24,180 nt of DNA from positions 1-24,180 of the forward strand of contig JAZQUR010000021.1 in NCBI GenBank assembly GCA_045631425.1. The letters run 5' to 3'. The DNA comes from Treponema_I sp045631425. Its GTDB lineage: Bacteria; Spirochaetota; Spirochaetia; Treponematales; Treponemataceae. The notes under the pieces are model-generated. The model worked only from the letters and a program-made list of their open reading frames with translations, made no database searches and was not told the origin of the DNA. Of the stretch, positions 1-8,314 are shown piece by piece. A program made the position numbers and the translations under genes. The first letter of the stretch is position 1, and every line of letters starts with the position of its first letter.

Positions 1-62
1 CCAACAAAGTGGATTTTATAGTTTTCTAGATTTTCTGGTAAAAAAAAGTCGTCTTTGTTCAT
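1..62 (-). CDS. Start of an unidentified gene running off the left edge (partial)
   Basis: On the minus strand an ATG at 60-62 opens a frame that stays open for 20 codons to the window edge. The peptide begins MNKDDFFLPENLENYKIHFV. There is a weak GGAA just upstream of the ATG and no clear Shine-Dalgarno. The composition looks coding (charged and aromatic residues, no low complexity), but the piece is too short to assign a family. If real, it is divergent from the exported-protein gene at 285 and shares the 63-284 upstream region. Confidence is limited because 60 bases can stay open by chance. Confidence 0.4.
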   Translation of the reverse strand, partial: MNKDDFFLPENLENYKIHFV

Positions 63-284
63 ATATTTTCCATGTAAAATGTTGATTTATTAATTGCGAT
101 ACAAGCTAAAAGCAAGTTATAAAGTATTTTACAGATATATTAAAACTTAAACAAGTTTATTTTTGCTTTTTTCTATTATTCAATATAAAAAAAATCACTA
201 AAGTTCAGTATAAAAATAGCCGATACAATTACGGGAAGTTCTTTTCTCTTTATTTACAGTTACTTACAGAAATTTGGAGTTATT
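63..284. other. Intergenic region, probably divergent promoters
   Basis: This 222-base AT-rich stretch separates the left-edge minus-strand gene from the exported-protein gene at 285. Several TATAAA/TACAAT-like boxes are present (around 184, 209 and 224), but none has a good -35 box at the right distance, so no promoter is named. The gene at 285 has a Shine-Dalgarno GGAG at about 275. Confidence 0.4.
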
Positions 285-1496
285 ATGACTAAAAAAATAT
301 TTCTATCAATTCTTTTACTTTCAACTCTATTTATCACTTTTGCCGAAAACACTTACGATAGCTATGTAAGTGCGGAAATCGATGTAACTGGAAACGAAGA
401 CAAAAAAGGACAAAACCTAAAAGCAAGCGCTTTTTATCTTGGACAATTTTCATTAGATAACTCTTTTTCAGCTCGCGGACAATTTTTAGTTGAAACAGAA
501 GAAATCTTCAAAAATGGTGTTTTTCAGCACACACCAGCTTTTTTCACAATTAAAGAACTTTCTACTTCATACAGATTTTTAACTGGAAACGTAAATCACT
601 ATATATCTTTCTTCTTAGGAGAATTCGATTCTTTCGGATCAGACTCTTTTGCAAAAAAATATTTTGGTGCCACAAATGTTACTTCTCCAGCCCTACTTCC
701 AAAAGCAGGATTAGACACAATAGGTATTTTTAATTTTAACGGAATAGGATTAGCATATTCTGCAAAGCTCGCAAGTCCACAAACTCTCAGTATGTATTTT
801 TACTACAATCAAGATGAAAAAGAAATTGAAGTTGATGGCGAGCTAGTTAGCAAAAAATCAAGATTTTTACATAGCGATTTAAGATTTTCATCAGTTTGGG
901 ATTCTCTTATTTTAGATACTGATATCGGAATTACTTTGCCACTAAAAACTTCTTACGTTGGTGCAGACGGCGAAGACAAAGACGTTTTCCTTTTAATTGA
1001 CACTGCAAAACTTCGCACTGGATTTTCTATGCTTTTAGGAAACAACCCAATTACCAACTTGTTTTTGCAATTTGGTTCTCCAAGTATAAACCTTATTGAT
1101 GATGATTCTGATTCAGCCATCGACTTAAATGATATGTATTTATATATGGAACCAAGATTTACAGGCAATTTCCTAAAATGTAATATCGCTTTTTTCTGGA
1201 TTCCACAAACCAATGTTACAGGTCTAAAATTTATTCATAATCCACTTGGAATTAACATAAACTTTACATCACAACCAATTATCCTTTTTGAAAAAAATGC
1301 TGATTTTGGATGTAATATTTCAGTTTCAACTCCTTCAATTACAGAATCAATTTCTATTGATGTTCAAGTATCACCATATTTGAATTTGTACACAGAAAAG
1401 GGAGCTTTTGAAATCATTACAACTATAAATCCTCTAAATTTCAAAAAACTCAATAAACTATTTTCAACTTCTGTAGGGTACAAAACATATCTATGA
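285..1496 (+). CDS. Exported beta-rich protein of unknown function, possible outer-membrane protein
   Basis: This 403-residue protein is not recognised as a named family. It begins with a clear signal peptide (MTKK, then a hydrophobic run to about residue 20, FAE cleavage region). The mature part is rich in short alternating polar/hydrophobic segments, aromatic residues, Gly, Asn and Ser, as expected for beta strands, and it ends in ...YKTYL. No transmembrane helix is seen after the signal. This fits a periplasmic or outer-membrane beta protein; a barrel is an inference. The start is supported by GGAG about 8 bases upstream. Its TGA overlaps the ATG of the next gene (ATGA at 1493-1496), so the two are translationally coupled and probably work together. 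Confidence 0.85.
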   Translation: MTKKIFLSILLLSTLFITFAENTYDSYVSAEIDVTGNEDKKGQNLKASAFYLGQFSLDNSFSARGQFLVETEEIFKNGVFQHTPAFFTIKELSTSYRFLTGNVNHYISFFLGEFDSFGSDSFAKKYFGATNVTSPALLPKAGLDTIGIFNFNGIGLAYSAKLASPQTLSMYFYYNQDEKEIEVDGELVSKKSRFLHSDLRFSSVWDSLILDTDIGITLPLKTSYVGADGEDKDVFLLIDTAKLRTGFSMLLGNNPITNLFLQFGSPSINLIDDDSDSAIDLNDMYLYMEPRFTGNFLKCNIAFFWIPQTNVTGLKFIHNPLGININFTSQPIILFEKNADFGCNISVSTPSITESISIDVQVSPYLNLYTEKGAFEIITTINPLNFKKLNKLFSTSVGYKTYL

Positions 1497-2251
1497 AAAA
1501 ATCCCTAATTCAAAAGAAGATAATTTTCATCACGCTTATTTTTCTCACTTTTTCCCTTGGGATTTTTGCCACAGAAGTTGAGTATGGAGTTGCTTACGAC
1601 AACTATAATGGCAACAAAGTGGGATTTTTTGGAGAAATAAGCTCTGAACTTACAAAAAAAACTGATATAAATGCGAAAATTGACTATTTTGGTGGGGAAA
1701 ATTACCAATATTTGATTTCAGCTAAATATTCTCCATTTTCTTTTACATCGATTTTAGGTGGATTTTCAGTTTCCCAAAAAGATAACAAACTGATTCCGGG
1801 ACTTTATACATCATTTAGCCTTTTTACTCCAAAATCTTTTAGATTTACTACAAATTATCTCTTAGAATTAACATCCACAAATATGGAAGAATTAAAAGAT
1901 TTTGGTCTTGGCTTTGATTTATTCATTTTAGCAGAAAATTCGTCTCTCGATATTAATACCAATTATCTAAATAGAAAAAACTTCCAGTATAACCAACTAG
2001 ATTTTGATATAAAAATATTAGCATACGACACAAATGTTCCAATAAAAATCGGTTTCGCATTTTTCTCTGAAACAGTTTTGGACTTTTCCAGCAAAAAAAT
2101 GTTTAAAGCCACATTTGATATAGAACTTTCAACACAATACGAAAAAGATAATTCTACAACAATTATTGCATTGGGAACACAATTCAAAGATTCTGCTAAA
2201 ACATCTTCATTCCCATATATGATTTCATTTAGTAAAAAAGTAAAATATTAA
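1493..2251 (+). CDS. Second exported beta-rich protein, coupled to the preceding gene
   Basis: This 252-residue protein has an N-terminal signal peptide (MKKSLIQKK, a hydrophobic core to about residue 25, then FAT-EVEYG). The rest shows alternating hydrophobic/polar segments with many Phe, Tyr, Asn and Ser and ends in ISFSKKVKY. A terminal aromatic on an alternating strand is typical of outer-membrane barrels, so a small barrel or barrel-associated protein is plausible but unproven. It has no strong Shine-Dalgarno of its own and overlaps the preceding stop by four bases, so it is likely translated by termination-reinitiation. No named family is recognised. The pair could form one envelope complex. 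Confidence 0.82.
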   Translation: MKKSLIQKKIIFITLIFLTFSLGIFATEVEYGVAYDNYNGNKVGFFGEISSELTKKTDINAKIDYFGGENYQYLISAKYSPFSFTSILGGFSVSQKDNKLIPGLYTSFSLFTPKSFRFTTNYLLELTSTNMEELKDFGLGFDLFILAENSSLDINTNYLNRKNFQYNQLDFDIKILAYDTNVPIKIGFAFFSETVLDFSSKKMFKATFDIELSTQYEKDNSTTIIALGTQFKDSAKTSSFPYMISFSKKVKY

Positions 2252-2320
2252 TTTTTGACTATCAGTAAAAAAAGGCAAAATAAGTTATTATTTTTTCATA
2301 AAGGTTCGTAACAACTTATA

Positions 2321-2349
2321 TTCAAAAACTGTTTAATTGATGATATAAT
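2321..2349 (+). promoter_or_regulatory. Candidate promoter of the secreted protease gene
   Basis: TTCAAA at 2321-2326, a 17-base spacer, then a perfect TATAAT at 2344-2349. The expected transcript start is near 2356, giving a leader of about 70 bases with a Shine-Dalgarno, unlike the leaderless genes elsewhere in this window. Confidence 0.5.
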
Positions 2350-2369
2350 TCTAAAAAAATATGCGATTA

Positions 2370-2406
2370 CGAAATACTGTTTTCATGTAAAAAATTCACT
2401 ATTTCG
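2370..2406 (+). promoter_or_regulatory. Hairpin in the leader just before the ribosome site
   Basis: A perfect 7-base inverted repeat, CGAAATA at 2370-2376 and TATTTCG at 2400-2406, with a 23-base loop. It ends eight bases before the AAAGGAA ribosome site at 2414-2420. It could modulate translation or mRNA stability, or be a protein-binding dyad. It is not followed by a T run, so it is not a terminator. Confidence 0.35.
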
Positions 2407-2425
2407 GTCATTGAAAGGAATTGAT

Positions 2426-4513
2426 ATGAAAAAATCACTTTTCACAATTTTTATGTTGCTTTGTCTTTTTTCTTGCTTTGCACAAACAATACTAGAACCA
2501 AATGTTTTAAACAAAGTCCAAGCATCAGTTTTTGAGGTTGTTACAAACAAGGCAGAAGAAGGACAAATTGTTTACGAAAAAGAACTTCCTTTTTCAAAAC
2601 TTCCATTTTCCATTAGAAATGATAAATACAATCCTATCGGAACTGCATTTTTAACCGATGATGGAACTTTTTATTCAGCAGCTCACGTTTTCAACCTTTA
2701 CGAAGACACAATTTACAAAGATTATTACATCCGAGATAGAAACGGAAATATTTACAAAGTTGACCAAATCACAAAATTTTCCACTGATAGAGATTTTATT
2801 TCTTTCACTGTAAAAGATTTCCAAAAAGAAGAAATCGCAGGTTTATCAATAGAAGAAAACTTTTCTCTAAACTCAGCTGTTTTTTCTGTTGGAAATGCAT
2901 TAGGCGATGGTATCGTTTTCAGAAATGGTGTTTTAACAAGCCAAACTTACGAAACAACCAACGGCGAATGGAAATGGCTAAGATTTTCCGCTGCTGCAAG
3001 TCCAGGAAACTCAGGTGGTCCTCTTATCACTCCAGAAGGTGATGTTATCGGAATTATCACCATGAAAAGTGAAAACGAAAACCTAAACTACGCTCTCCCA
3101 ATTGCAGAAGTGAAAAACACAGAGGATAACACAGGTTACGCAAATATTCCGTTATATTATGGACTTCCAAATATAGAGTCAGAAAATTTTCCTTATACTT
3201 ACAACAAAATCGTTGAACTTCCAATGTCACTAGAAAAAGTGCAAGATTTGTTAATCAATGATTTCCAAGATAACGCTACAAAAATTGTAAAAGACTTGTC
3301 TGCAAAATATACTTTCAAAGGAGAAAAAGGTATTGCTACCCTTCCTGGCAAAGCAGATATCATAAATAAAGTCTTTGCATCATATATGCCAGTAACTTAT
3401 TACTTATCAAGCAAGGGAAAATGGTCTGTTGCTTCTCCAGAATCAAAATATATAGAAACTGAAGACCAAGCTGGAGTTGAACTTGGAGTTTTGATGAATT
3501 TTGTCATGGCAAAAGTTGAACCATCAGAATCATCAAATGTTGAAGAATTGATTTCAACTCCAAAAAAATATATTGACTATATTTTTGAAGTTTGCGGATA
3601 CACCCGAGCTGTTGGAAGTGAAAGCATAAAAATCAAATCTGTGGGAGAACCACAACTTACAGAAACTCACACAGATTATTTTGGCCGACTTTGGCAAGTG
3701 AATATGTGGAATCTAGACTTTGCCGACTGCGTAGCAATTTCTTACGCAATTCCACTTCCAGATAGCGTATACGTTATTTTTGTCATTGCAGAACGTTCAG
3801 AAGCGGTTCCATACAAAAATGATATGGCATTTTTAACCGATTATCAAAACATTACATACATCGGAACTTTGAAAGAATGGCAAGCTTATCTAAATCTTCC
3901 AGAAAAATATGTAGCAAAATCAACAGATTCAAGAACCTTTATTTCTATGGAAACAACTGAAGATTCTGCAAAACTCATCGCTGGTGAATTATCTTTTGAT
4001 ATTCCAAAAACTACTTTTGATGTGGTGGATTCAACCAATATCACAGTTTGTACTGCCCTTTACGAAGACGCTGATAAATGTGTTCAAGCTTGTAATATCC
4101 TACGAGTTTTCTCAAATTCTAGAGAACAAGATTATAAGTTTACACAGATTTCAAAAATCGATGCGCCACTAGCTGATTCTTCCAAAAGCACAATAGAAGC
4201 TTTTAATCAAAAAGTTGCAGAAGTTTCTCCATACGACGGCGTTCCTTACAACTACGAAAATTATACATATCTTGATACTGTAATTTTTCCAGAAGGAACA
4301 ACTGAGGAAACAAAAAAAGATTTGCCTTACATTTTTGTAGGGATTTACGAAATGTTAGGCCAAAACAAAAATGAAGAGATTTTGGACTTTGCAAAAAAAA
4401 TGGAAGAATGTTTCAAGCCTTTGGTTTCTGAAAACCAACAGCCAAAAGCCACAACTACAGAAACAACATCTACAAGCGAAAAAGGTTCAAGATTTTTCAA
4501 AAACCTAAGATAA
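2426..4513 (+). CDS. Secreted trypsin-like serine protease with a large unknown C-terminal region
   Basis: The 695-residue protein is taken from ATG 2426, which follows AAAGGAA at 2414-2420; the upstream TTG at 2411 overlaps that site and is rejected. A signal peptide covers about residues 1-20 (LFSC could also act as a loose spirochaetal lipobox). Residues about 25-235 form an S1/HtrA-like protease domain with a complete triad: His87 in SAAHVF, Asp123 in DRDFISF and Ser196 in the GNSGGPL motif. No PDZ domain is apparent, unlike DegP. The remaining roughly 450 residues are not recognised; they look like alternating alpha/beta soluble sequence, with a Thr/Ser-rich tail (EKGSRFFKNLR end). It probably acts in the periplasm or at the surface. 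The substrate is unknown. Confidence 0.9.
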   Translation: MKKSLFTIFMLLCLFSCFAQTILEPNVLNKVQASVFEVVTNKAEEGQIVYEKELPFSKLPFSIRNDKYNPIGTAFLTDDGTFYSAAHVFNLYEDTIYKDYYIRDRNGNIYKVDQITKFSTDRDFISFTVKDFQKEEIAGLSIEENFSLNSAVFSVGNALGDGIVFRNGVLTSQTYETTNGEWKWLRFSAAASPGNSGGPLITPEGDVIGIITMKSENENLNYALPIAEVKNTEDNTGYANIPLYYGLPNIESENFPYTYNKIVELPMSLEKVQDLLINDFQDNATKIVKDLSAKYTFKGEKGIATLPGKADIINKVFASYMPVTYYLSSKGKWSVASPESKYIETEDQAGVELGVLMNFVMAKVEPSESSNVEELISTPKKYIDYIFEVCGYTRAVGSESIKIKSVGEPQLTETHTDYFGRLWQVNMWNLDFADCVAISYAIPLPDSVYVIFVIAERSEAVPYKNDMAFLTDYQNITYIGTLKEWQAYLNLPEKYVAKSTDSRTFISMETTEDSAKLIAGELSFDIPKTTFDVVDSTNITVCTALYEDADKCVQACNILRVFSNSREQDYKFTQISKIDAPLADSSKSTIEAFNQKVAEVSPYDGVPYNYENYTYLDTVIFPEGTTEETKKDLPYIFVGIYEMLGQNKNEEILDFAKKMEECFKPLVSENQQPKATTTETTSTSEKGSRFFKNLR

Positions 4514-4541
4514 AAGATAAAAGCCAAAAGACAAAAAAAAC

Positions 4542-4587
4542 GCTATCGAAAGAACTTCATAAACGAAGAACTTTTGATAGCTTTTTT
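4542..4587. terminator. Bidirectional rho-independent terminator
   Basis: An 11-base-pair stem (GCTATCGAAAG at 4542-4552 with CTTTTGATAGC at 4571-4581, one G-T pair) encloses a loop that itself holds a CTTC/GAAG mini-stem. It is followed by six T and preceded by eight A, so it can stop transcription from both sides. It lies between the convergent protease and amidohydrolase genes. Confidence 0.88.
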
Positions 4588-4605
4588 CATTTTAAATTTA
4601 GAAAA

Positions 4606-5394
4606 CTAGTTCAAACTTGCCAATAACTTCTCAGCGTTTTTGTACAATACTAAATCTTTATCTTCACCAAATAAGCCTAGTTGCTCAAAACGCATCATTT
4701 CGTCCAAGTGATCCCACATTGGGAAGTCAGAACCAAATAAAAACTTGTCTACTCCGTGTTTTGCCATGATTTTTCTAGCAGTTTCTACATCAAGTTTCCA
4801 CAAAGTACTTGAAGTGTCAAACCAAACATCCCGACCAGCCAAATGTTCAAAAGAAGATTCCCACTCAGTATAACCACCAAAATGTGCCGCAATAACTTTT
4901 AAGTTCGGATGTTTGTCTAAAACATTTGCGATTCTAGCAGGACCTGAAAAATCGTAGCGAATATCACCAGCGTGAACCAAAATCGGCATATTTAAAGATG
5001 ATAAAACCTCATAAATAGGATCCATAGATTCGCTATCAATTTGAAAATTCTGAAAATCAGGATGAAGTTTGATTCCTTTTAAGCCTTCTGCTTTTATTCG
5101 CTTCATTTCTGGCTCAAAATCAGCAAAATCAGGATGAACTGTTCCAAATCCCACAAATCTAGACTCTTTTTTCACTTCCCCAATAATAAAATCATTGATA
5201 GAAGCAACTTGTGCCGCCTTTGTAGCTGTGGAGTGAACAATATATTTTTCCACACCAATTTTGCTTCCACTAGAAATTAACTCATCAATGCTTCCATTCC
5301 AAGCCATTGAAGTGTTGTAAAAATCACCGATAGCTTTTGTGGCCTTTTCCGCAATTTTTGCTGGATAAATGTGTGCATGAAAATCAATTACCAT
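4606..5394 (-). CDS. Metal-dependent amidohydrolase (amidohydrolase 2 / ACMSD-like TIM barrel)
   Basis: The 262-residue protein has the layout of the amidohydrolase_2 family: H6-x-H8 at the start of strand 1, KLHP with His111, LVHAGD with His141, AAHFGG with His171, and Asp223 in LFGSDFP. These are the usual metal ligands and catalytic positions. Family members hydrolyse or decarboxylate small cyclic or carboxylated substrates; the substrate here cannot be read from sequence. No signal peptide, so cytoplasmic. The ATG at 5392-5394 lies inside the end of the flavodoxin/ferredoxin gene (7-base overlap), with a weak GGAAG site before it, so the two form an operon and are coupled. Transcription ends at the shared terminator at 4542-4587. 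Confidence 0.9.
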   Translation of the reverse strand: MVIDFHAHIYPAKIAEKATKAIGDFYNTSMAWNGSIDELISSGSKIGVEKYIVHSTATKAAQVASINDFIIGEVKKESRFVGFGTVHPDFADFEPEMKRIKAEGLKGIKLHPDFQNFQIDSESMDPIYEVLSSLNMPILVHAGDIRYDFSGPARIANVLDKHPNLKVIAAHFGGYTEWESSFEHLAGRDVWFDTSSTLWKLDVETARKIMAKHGVDKFLFGSDFPMWDHLDEMMRFEQLGLFGEDKDLVLYKNAEKLLASLN

Positions 5395-6233
5395 AAGATT
5401 TCTTCCACTTTCACTTCAGGATGATGATATCGAGTTCTTCCACGAGTTACTTCTGTATATTGGATTGCATTTTTTGGACACCAATGAATACAAGCGAAAC
5501 ATTGCTGGCATTTATCTGCAAAAACAGGTCTAAAAAATGTTACAGCTTTTTCTGCAGTTGCATCCTCTGCTTCACAAGGCGAGAAAACTTGAGCTCCAGC
5601 AGCCGCTTTGATATTTTTAGTTGGACAAAGTTTGCTACACAAACCACATCCAATACAAGAATTATCTACAACAAAGTTTCTTGAGTTATCTTCACAATCT
5701 TTTAGATATTTCTCATACAAAAATTTTGATATAAAATCCATTTTTGGTGAAATCTTTTTGTATTTTTTAGCTTTGATTTCCGCAAAAACTCTTTCTGCTT
5801 TTTGATTTGCACGTTCAAGCTTTTCATCAATTTGAGTTTTATCAATATCATACATTTTGATATAGTTTCCAACTGCAAAAATCGCAGCCCCATAATTCAA
5901 AGTGATATTTTTTGTTGATAAAATATGAGCTATCTGATTTAGAGCGCCACCTTTTATCCCACCACTTGTTAAAACAGCATATACGTATGGATTTTTTGAT
6001 TTAATAACAAGTTTTTCCAAAAAAGCAGTAACAATTTTTGGCACGCCCCAAAAGTAAACTGGAGAAAAAATCCCCACAACGTCTGCATCAGTTTCAATAG
6101 TTTGATTTTCATGCAAATTATTTAAAAGAGAAACAATATTTACAAGTTTTGCATTAGTTTTTTCTGCAAACTTTTTGGCAAAAAACAAGGAATTTCCTGT
6201 AGCTGAAAAATAATAAAGTATTCTGTTTTCCAT
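5388..6233 (-). CDS. EFR1-type flavodoxin plus two [4Fe-4S] ferredoxin domain protein
   Basis: The 281-residue protein has a flavodoxin-like N-terminal half with an FMN phosphate loop at residues 10-15 (SATGNS). The C-terminal half carries two [4Fe-4S] motifs: Cys193/196/199/203 (CIGCGLCSKLC) and Cys242/245/248/252 (CQQCFACIHWC). This is the EFR1 family architecture, an electron carrier or oxidoreductase common in anaerobes. The spacer between clusters is longer than in a compact bacterial ferredoxin and holds an extra Cys220. It is the first gene of an operon with the amidohydrolase, hinting that the pair acts on one reduced or modified small molecule. The ATG sits only seven bases after a -10 box and no Shine-Dalgarno is present, so the mRNA is probably leaderless. 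Confidence 0.92.
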   Translation of the reverse strand: MENRILYYFSATGNSLFFAKKFAEKTNAKLVNIVSLLNNLHENQTIETDADVVGIFSPVYFWGVPKIVTAFLEKLVIKSKNPYVYAVLTSGGIKGGALNQIAHILSTKNITLNYGAAIFAVGNYIKMYDIDKTQIDEKLERANQKAERVFAEIKAKKYKKISPKMDFISKFLYEKYLKDCEDNSRNFVVDNSCIGCGLCSKLCPTKNIKAAAGAQVFSPCEAEDATAEKAVTFFRPVFADKCQQCFACIHWCPKNAIQYTEVTRGRTRYHHPEVKVEEILW

Positions 6234-6240
6234 AAAAAAA

Positions 6241-6269
6241 AAGATACAAAAATTAGAAAAAAAAGTAAA
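6241..6269 (-). promoter_or_regulatory. Promoter of the EFR1 gene, leaderless geometry
   Basis: Read on the minus strand: TTTACT (6264-6269), 17-base spacer, TATCTT (6241-6246), then seven T and the ATG at 6233. The predicted transcript would start at or within a base or two of the ATG. Confidence 0.6.
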
Positions 6270-6430
6270 GTAAACATTTTTCTAAATAATGTCATTTTTA
6301 ATTCAAATATTTAACCCACAAGAAAATAATTTTTTCAATTATTTTTAACTTATTTTCCTTATAAAACTGAAAAAATCCCAAATCTAACACAAATGTAACA
6401 ATCTTTCTTCTATTTGACTTTTGATAATTA

Positions 6431-6459
6431 TTGAGTTTTTTTTCCAATATCACTAAAAT
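6431..6459 (+). promoter_or_regulatory. Promoter of the antiporter gene, leaderless geometry
   Basis: TTGAGT (6431-6436), a 17-base spacer, TAAAAT (6454-6459), six bases, then the ATG at 6466. No purine-rich ribosome site lies between the -10 box and the ATG. Confidence 0.65.
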
Positions 6460-6465
6460 GATTTT

Positions 6466-8190
6466 ATGAACAAATTAGCAGAGTTTTTACCAGATTTTAT
6501 GCACTTTAACGCTTTAAGTGGTGCAAATCTAATTTTCTTAATTGGAACAATTTTGTTACTTGGAGCTTTGGGAGGAAGACTTTTCCAAAAGCTAAAAATT
6601 CCCCAAGTAGTTGGATACATTGTAATCGGAATAATTATCGGGCAGTCAGGATTTCAAGTTCTTAGTGCAAACGTAATTTCTGCTTTGGAACCTGTAAGTT
6701 CAATCGCTCTTGCTCTTATCGGATTTTTAATTGGTGGAGAACTAAAAATCTCTGTCCTAAAAAAATACGGAAAACAATTTACTGGCATCTTGTTTTTTGA
6801 AGCAATCGTGCCATTTTTCGTGGTTTCCATTGTTGTAACTGCAGTTTCTTTCCTATTTACTAAAGATATAAAAACATCTATTTCTATCGGGTTAATATTA
6901 GGCTCTATTTCATCTGCAACTGCTCCAGCAGCCACAACAGATGTTCTTCGAGAAAACAGAACTCGTGGTCCTTTAACAACAACAGTTCTTGGAATTGTTG
7001 CCATGGACGATGCAGTAGCACTTATCTTGTACGCTTTTTCTTCATCAATCGCATCAAGCCTACTTGGTTATACAGGTGGAAGCCTTTTAGCACAACTTTT
7101 AACACTTGCCTACGATGTTTTCGGCTCAATTTTACTTGGCTCACTAATCGGGCTTTGTTTAAGTCGCTTTATCCGAAATGTGATGACTGATGAAGGCAGA
7201 ATTCTCGCATTTTCACTTGGTGCAATTTTGTTAGCAACAGGGCTTTGCGTTTTCCTAAATCTTGATACAATCCTTGCTGCAATGTCAGTAGGATTTTTTA
7301 TGGTAAACTTCGCTCCAGCAAAAACTCGTCCAACTTTTGCCTTGGTAGAAAAATTCACCCCACCAATTTACGTGTTATTTTTCGTTTTAGTTGGCGCAAA
7401 ACTAAATATCTGGAATGTAACAGCTTATCTTGGATTAATTGCACTACTCTACATTATTTGTAGAACTATTGGAAAATCAATTGGTGCTAGAACTGGAGCA
7501 AAACTCACAAAAGCTCCAAAAACAGTTGAAAAATTCTTACCTTGGTGTTTGCTAAGCCAAGCTGGTGTTGCTATCGGGTTATCAATTGCAGCAGGACAAA
7601 CATTTGCTACTACAATCGGTCCTTCTATCATCTTGATAATAACTGCAACAACATTCGTAGTTCAATTACTTGGCCCAATTTGTGTAAAACACGCAGTAGA
7701 AGGAGCTGGAGAATGTAATCTTGATATTTGCGAAGAAGATATTATGAAAAATTGTTCAGTTCAAGATATCACCCTTGCTGGAGAACTAATTTGTTCTGAA
7801 AAATCTTCTGCAATTGTTTCAGAAACTACAAGACTTCACGATATTTTAGATTCATTCAGTAAAAATCACAATTTGAATTATGTTGTAAAAGATTCAGATG
7901 GGAAATTTGCTGGAATTATCACTTTGGAACATTTAAAAGAAAGTTTGCAAGTACAAGAAATGTCGGAAGCTCTTATGGCTATGGATATTTTAGATCCAAT
8001 AAAACTCTCTTGTACTCCAACAATGTTGATTCCAGAAGTATTAAAAATGTTTGACGAACATGATACAGAAGCCCTTCCTATCATTGATAATGATGGAAAA
8101 CTTCTTGGAGTTGTAGAAAAACCAACTATTGACCACTACTTACGTGGAAAGGTTTTAGAATTACACAAACAAATTGCAAGTTTAGGGTAA
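6466..8190 (+). CDS. CPA2-family cation/proton antiporter with C-terminal CBS domains
   Basis: The 574-residue protein has about a dozen hydrophobic segments over residues 20-405, typical of the Na+/H+ exchanger domain. The MDDA motif with Asp181-Asp182 is the ion-binding pair seen in electrogenic CPA2 members such as NapA. The C-terminal 150 residues are soluble and look like a CBS pair (YVVKDSDGKFAGIITLEHL, and later LPIIDNDGKLLGVVEK). CBS domains often sense adenine nucleotides, so transport may be tied to energy state. KefB/KefC proteins instead carry an RCK/TrkA-N domain, which is not visible here. The protein sits in the inner membrane and should exchange Na+ or K+ for H+. The gene stands alone, with a leaderless-type promoter. 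Confidence 0.92.
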   Translation: MNKLAEFLPDFMHFNALSGANLIFLIGTILLLGALGGRLFQKLKIPQVVGYIVIGIIIGQSGFQVLSANVISALEPVSSIALALIGFLIGGELKISVLKKYGKQFTGILFFEAIVPFFVVSIVVTAVSFLFTKDIKTSISIGLILGSISSATAPAATTDVLRENRTRGPLTTTVLGIVAMDDAVALILYAFSSSIASSLLGYTGGSLLAQLLTLAYDVFGSILLGSLIGLCLSRFIRNVMTDEGRILAFSLGAILLATGLCVFLNLDTILAAMSVGFFMVNFAPAKTRPTFALVEKFTPPIYVLFFVLVGAKLNIWNVTAYLGLIALLYIICRTIGKSIGARTGAKLTKAPKTVEKFLPWCLLSQAGVAIGLSIAAGQTFATTIGPSIILIITATTFVVQLLGPICVKHAVEGAGECNLDICEEDIMKNCSVQDITLAGELICSEKSSAIVSETTRLHDILDSFSKNHNLNYVVKDSDGKFAGIITLEHLKESLQVQEMSEALMAMDILDPIKLSCTPTMLIPEVLKMFDEHDTEALPIIDNDGKLLGVVEKPTIDHYLRGKVLELHKQIASLG

Positions 8191-8219
8191 AGAGATATAA
8201 GTAAAAATCTCATAACCAC

Positions 8220-8249
8220 TAGACATTTTATTGCATTTTCTGATATTAT
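8220..8249 (+). promoter_or_regulatory. Candidate promoter of the infC operon
   Basis: TAGACA (8220-8225), an 18-base spacer and TATTAT (8244-8249). The transcript would start near 8256 and have a leader of roughly 60 bases. An overlapping TATACT at 8247-8252 is an alternative -10 box. Confidence 0.45.
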
Positions 8250-8279
8250 ACTTGATATGCTTAACTAAAAATAGTGTTT

Positions 8280-8310
8280 TACAGTCTAGAATACTGTACT
8301 ACAGAGGAGG
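8280..8310 (+). promoter_or_regulatory. infC leader hairpin and strong ribosome site
   Basis: A 6-base-pair hairpin (TACAGT 8280-8285, loop CTAGAAT, ACTGTA 8293-8298) lies four bases before AGAGGAGG at 8303-8310. That ribosome site is only four bases before the UUG start at 8315. The strong site fixes the IF-3 start, and the tight spacing plus rare start codon suggest tuned initiation. No long Firmicutes-type L20 leader fold was recognised. Confidence 0.5.
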
Positions 8311-8314
8311 ATCG

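Noticed and set aside
2281..2318. TAAGTT...AACTTA hairpin after the 1493-2251 gene as a terminator
   Set aside because: The stem is AT-rich with a mismatch and an 18-base loop, and there is no T run after it.
2411..2425. Protease start at TTG 2411
   Set aside because: It lies on the ribosome site itself; ATG 2426 has the right spacing and begins a normal signal peptide.
5421..5805. Plus-strand open frames across the EFR1 gene
   Set aside because: They mirror the cysteine-rich coding sequence on the other strand and have no ribosome site or family features.
8192..8211. GAGAT/ATCTC hairpin after the antiporter gene as a terminator
   Set aside because: It is only five base pairs with no T run.
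8231..8314. IF-3 start at 8231
   Set aside because: It would add 28 residues unlike IF-3 and pass over the strong AGAGGAGG site that serves TTG 8315. It also overlaps the candidate promoter.
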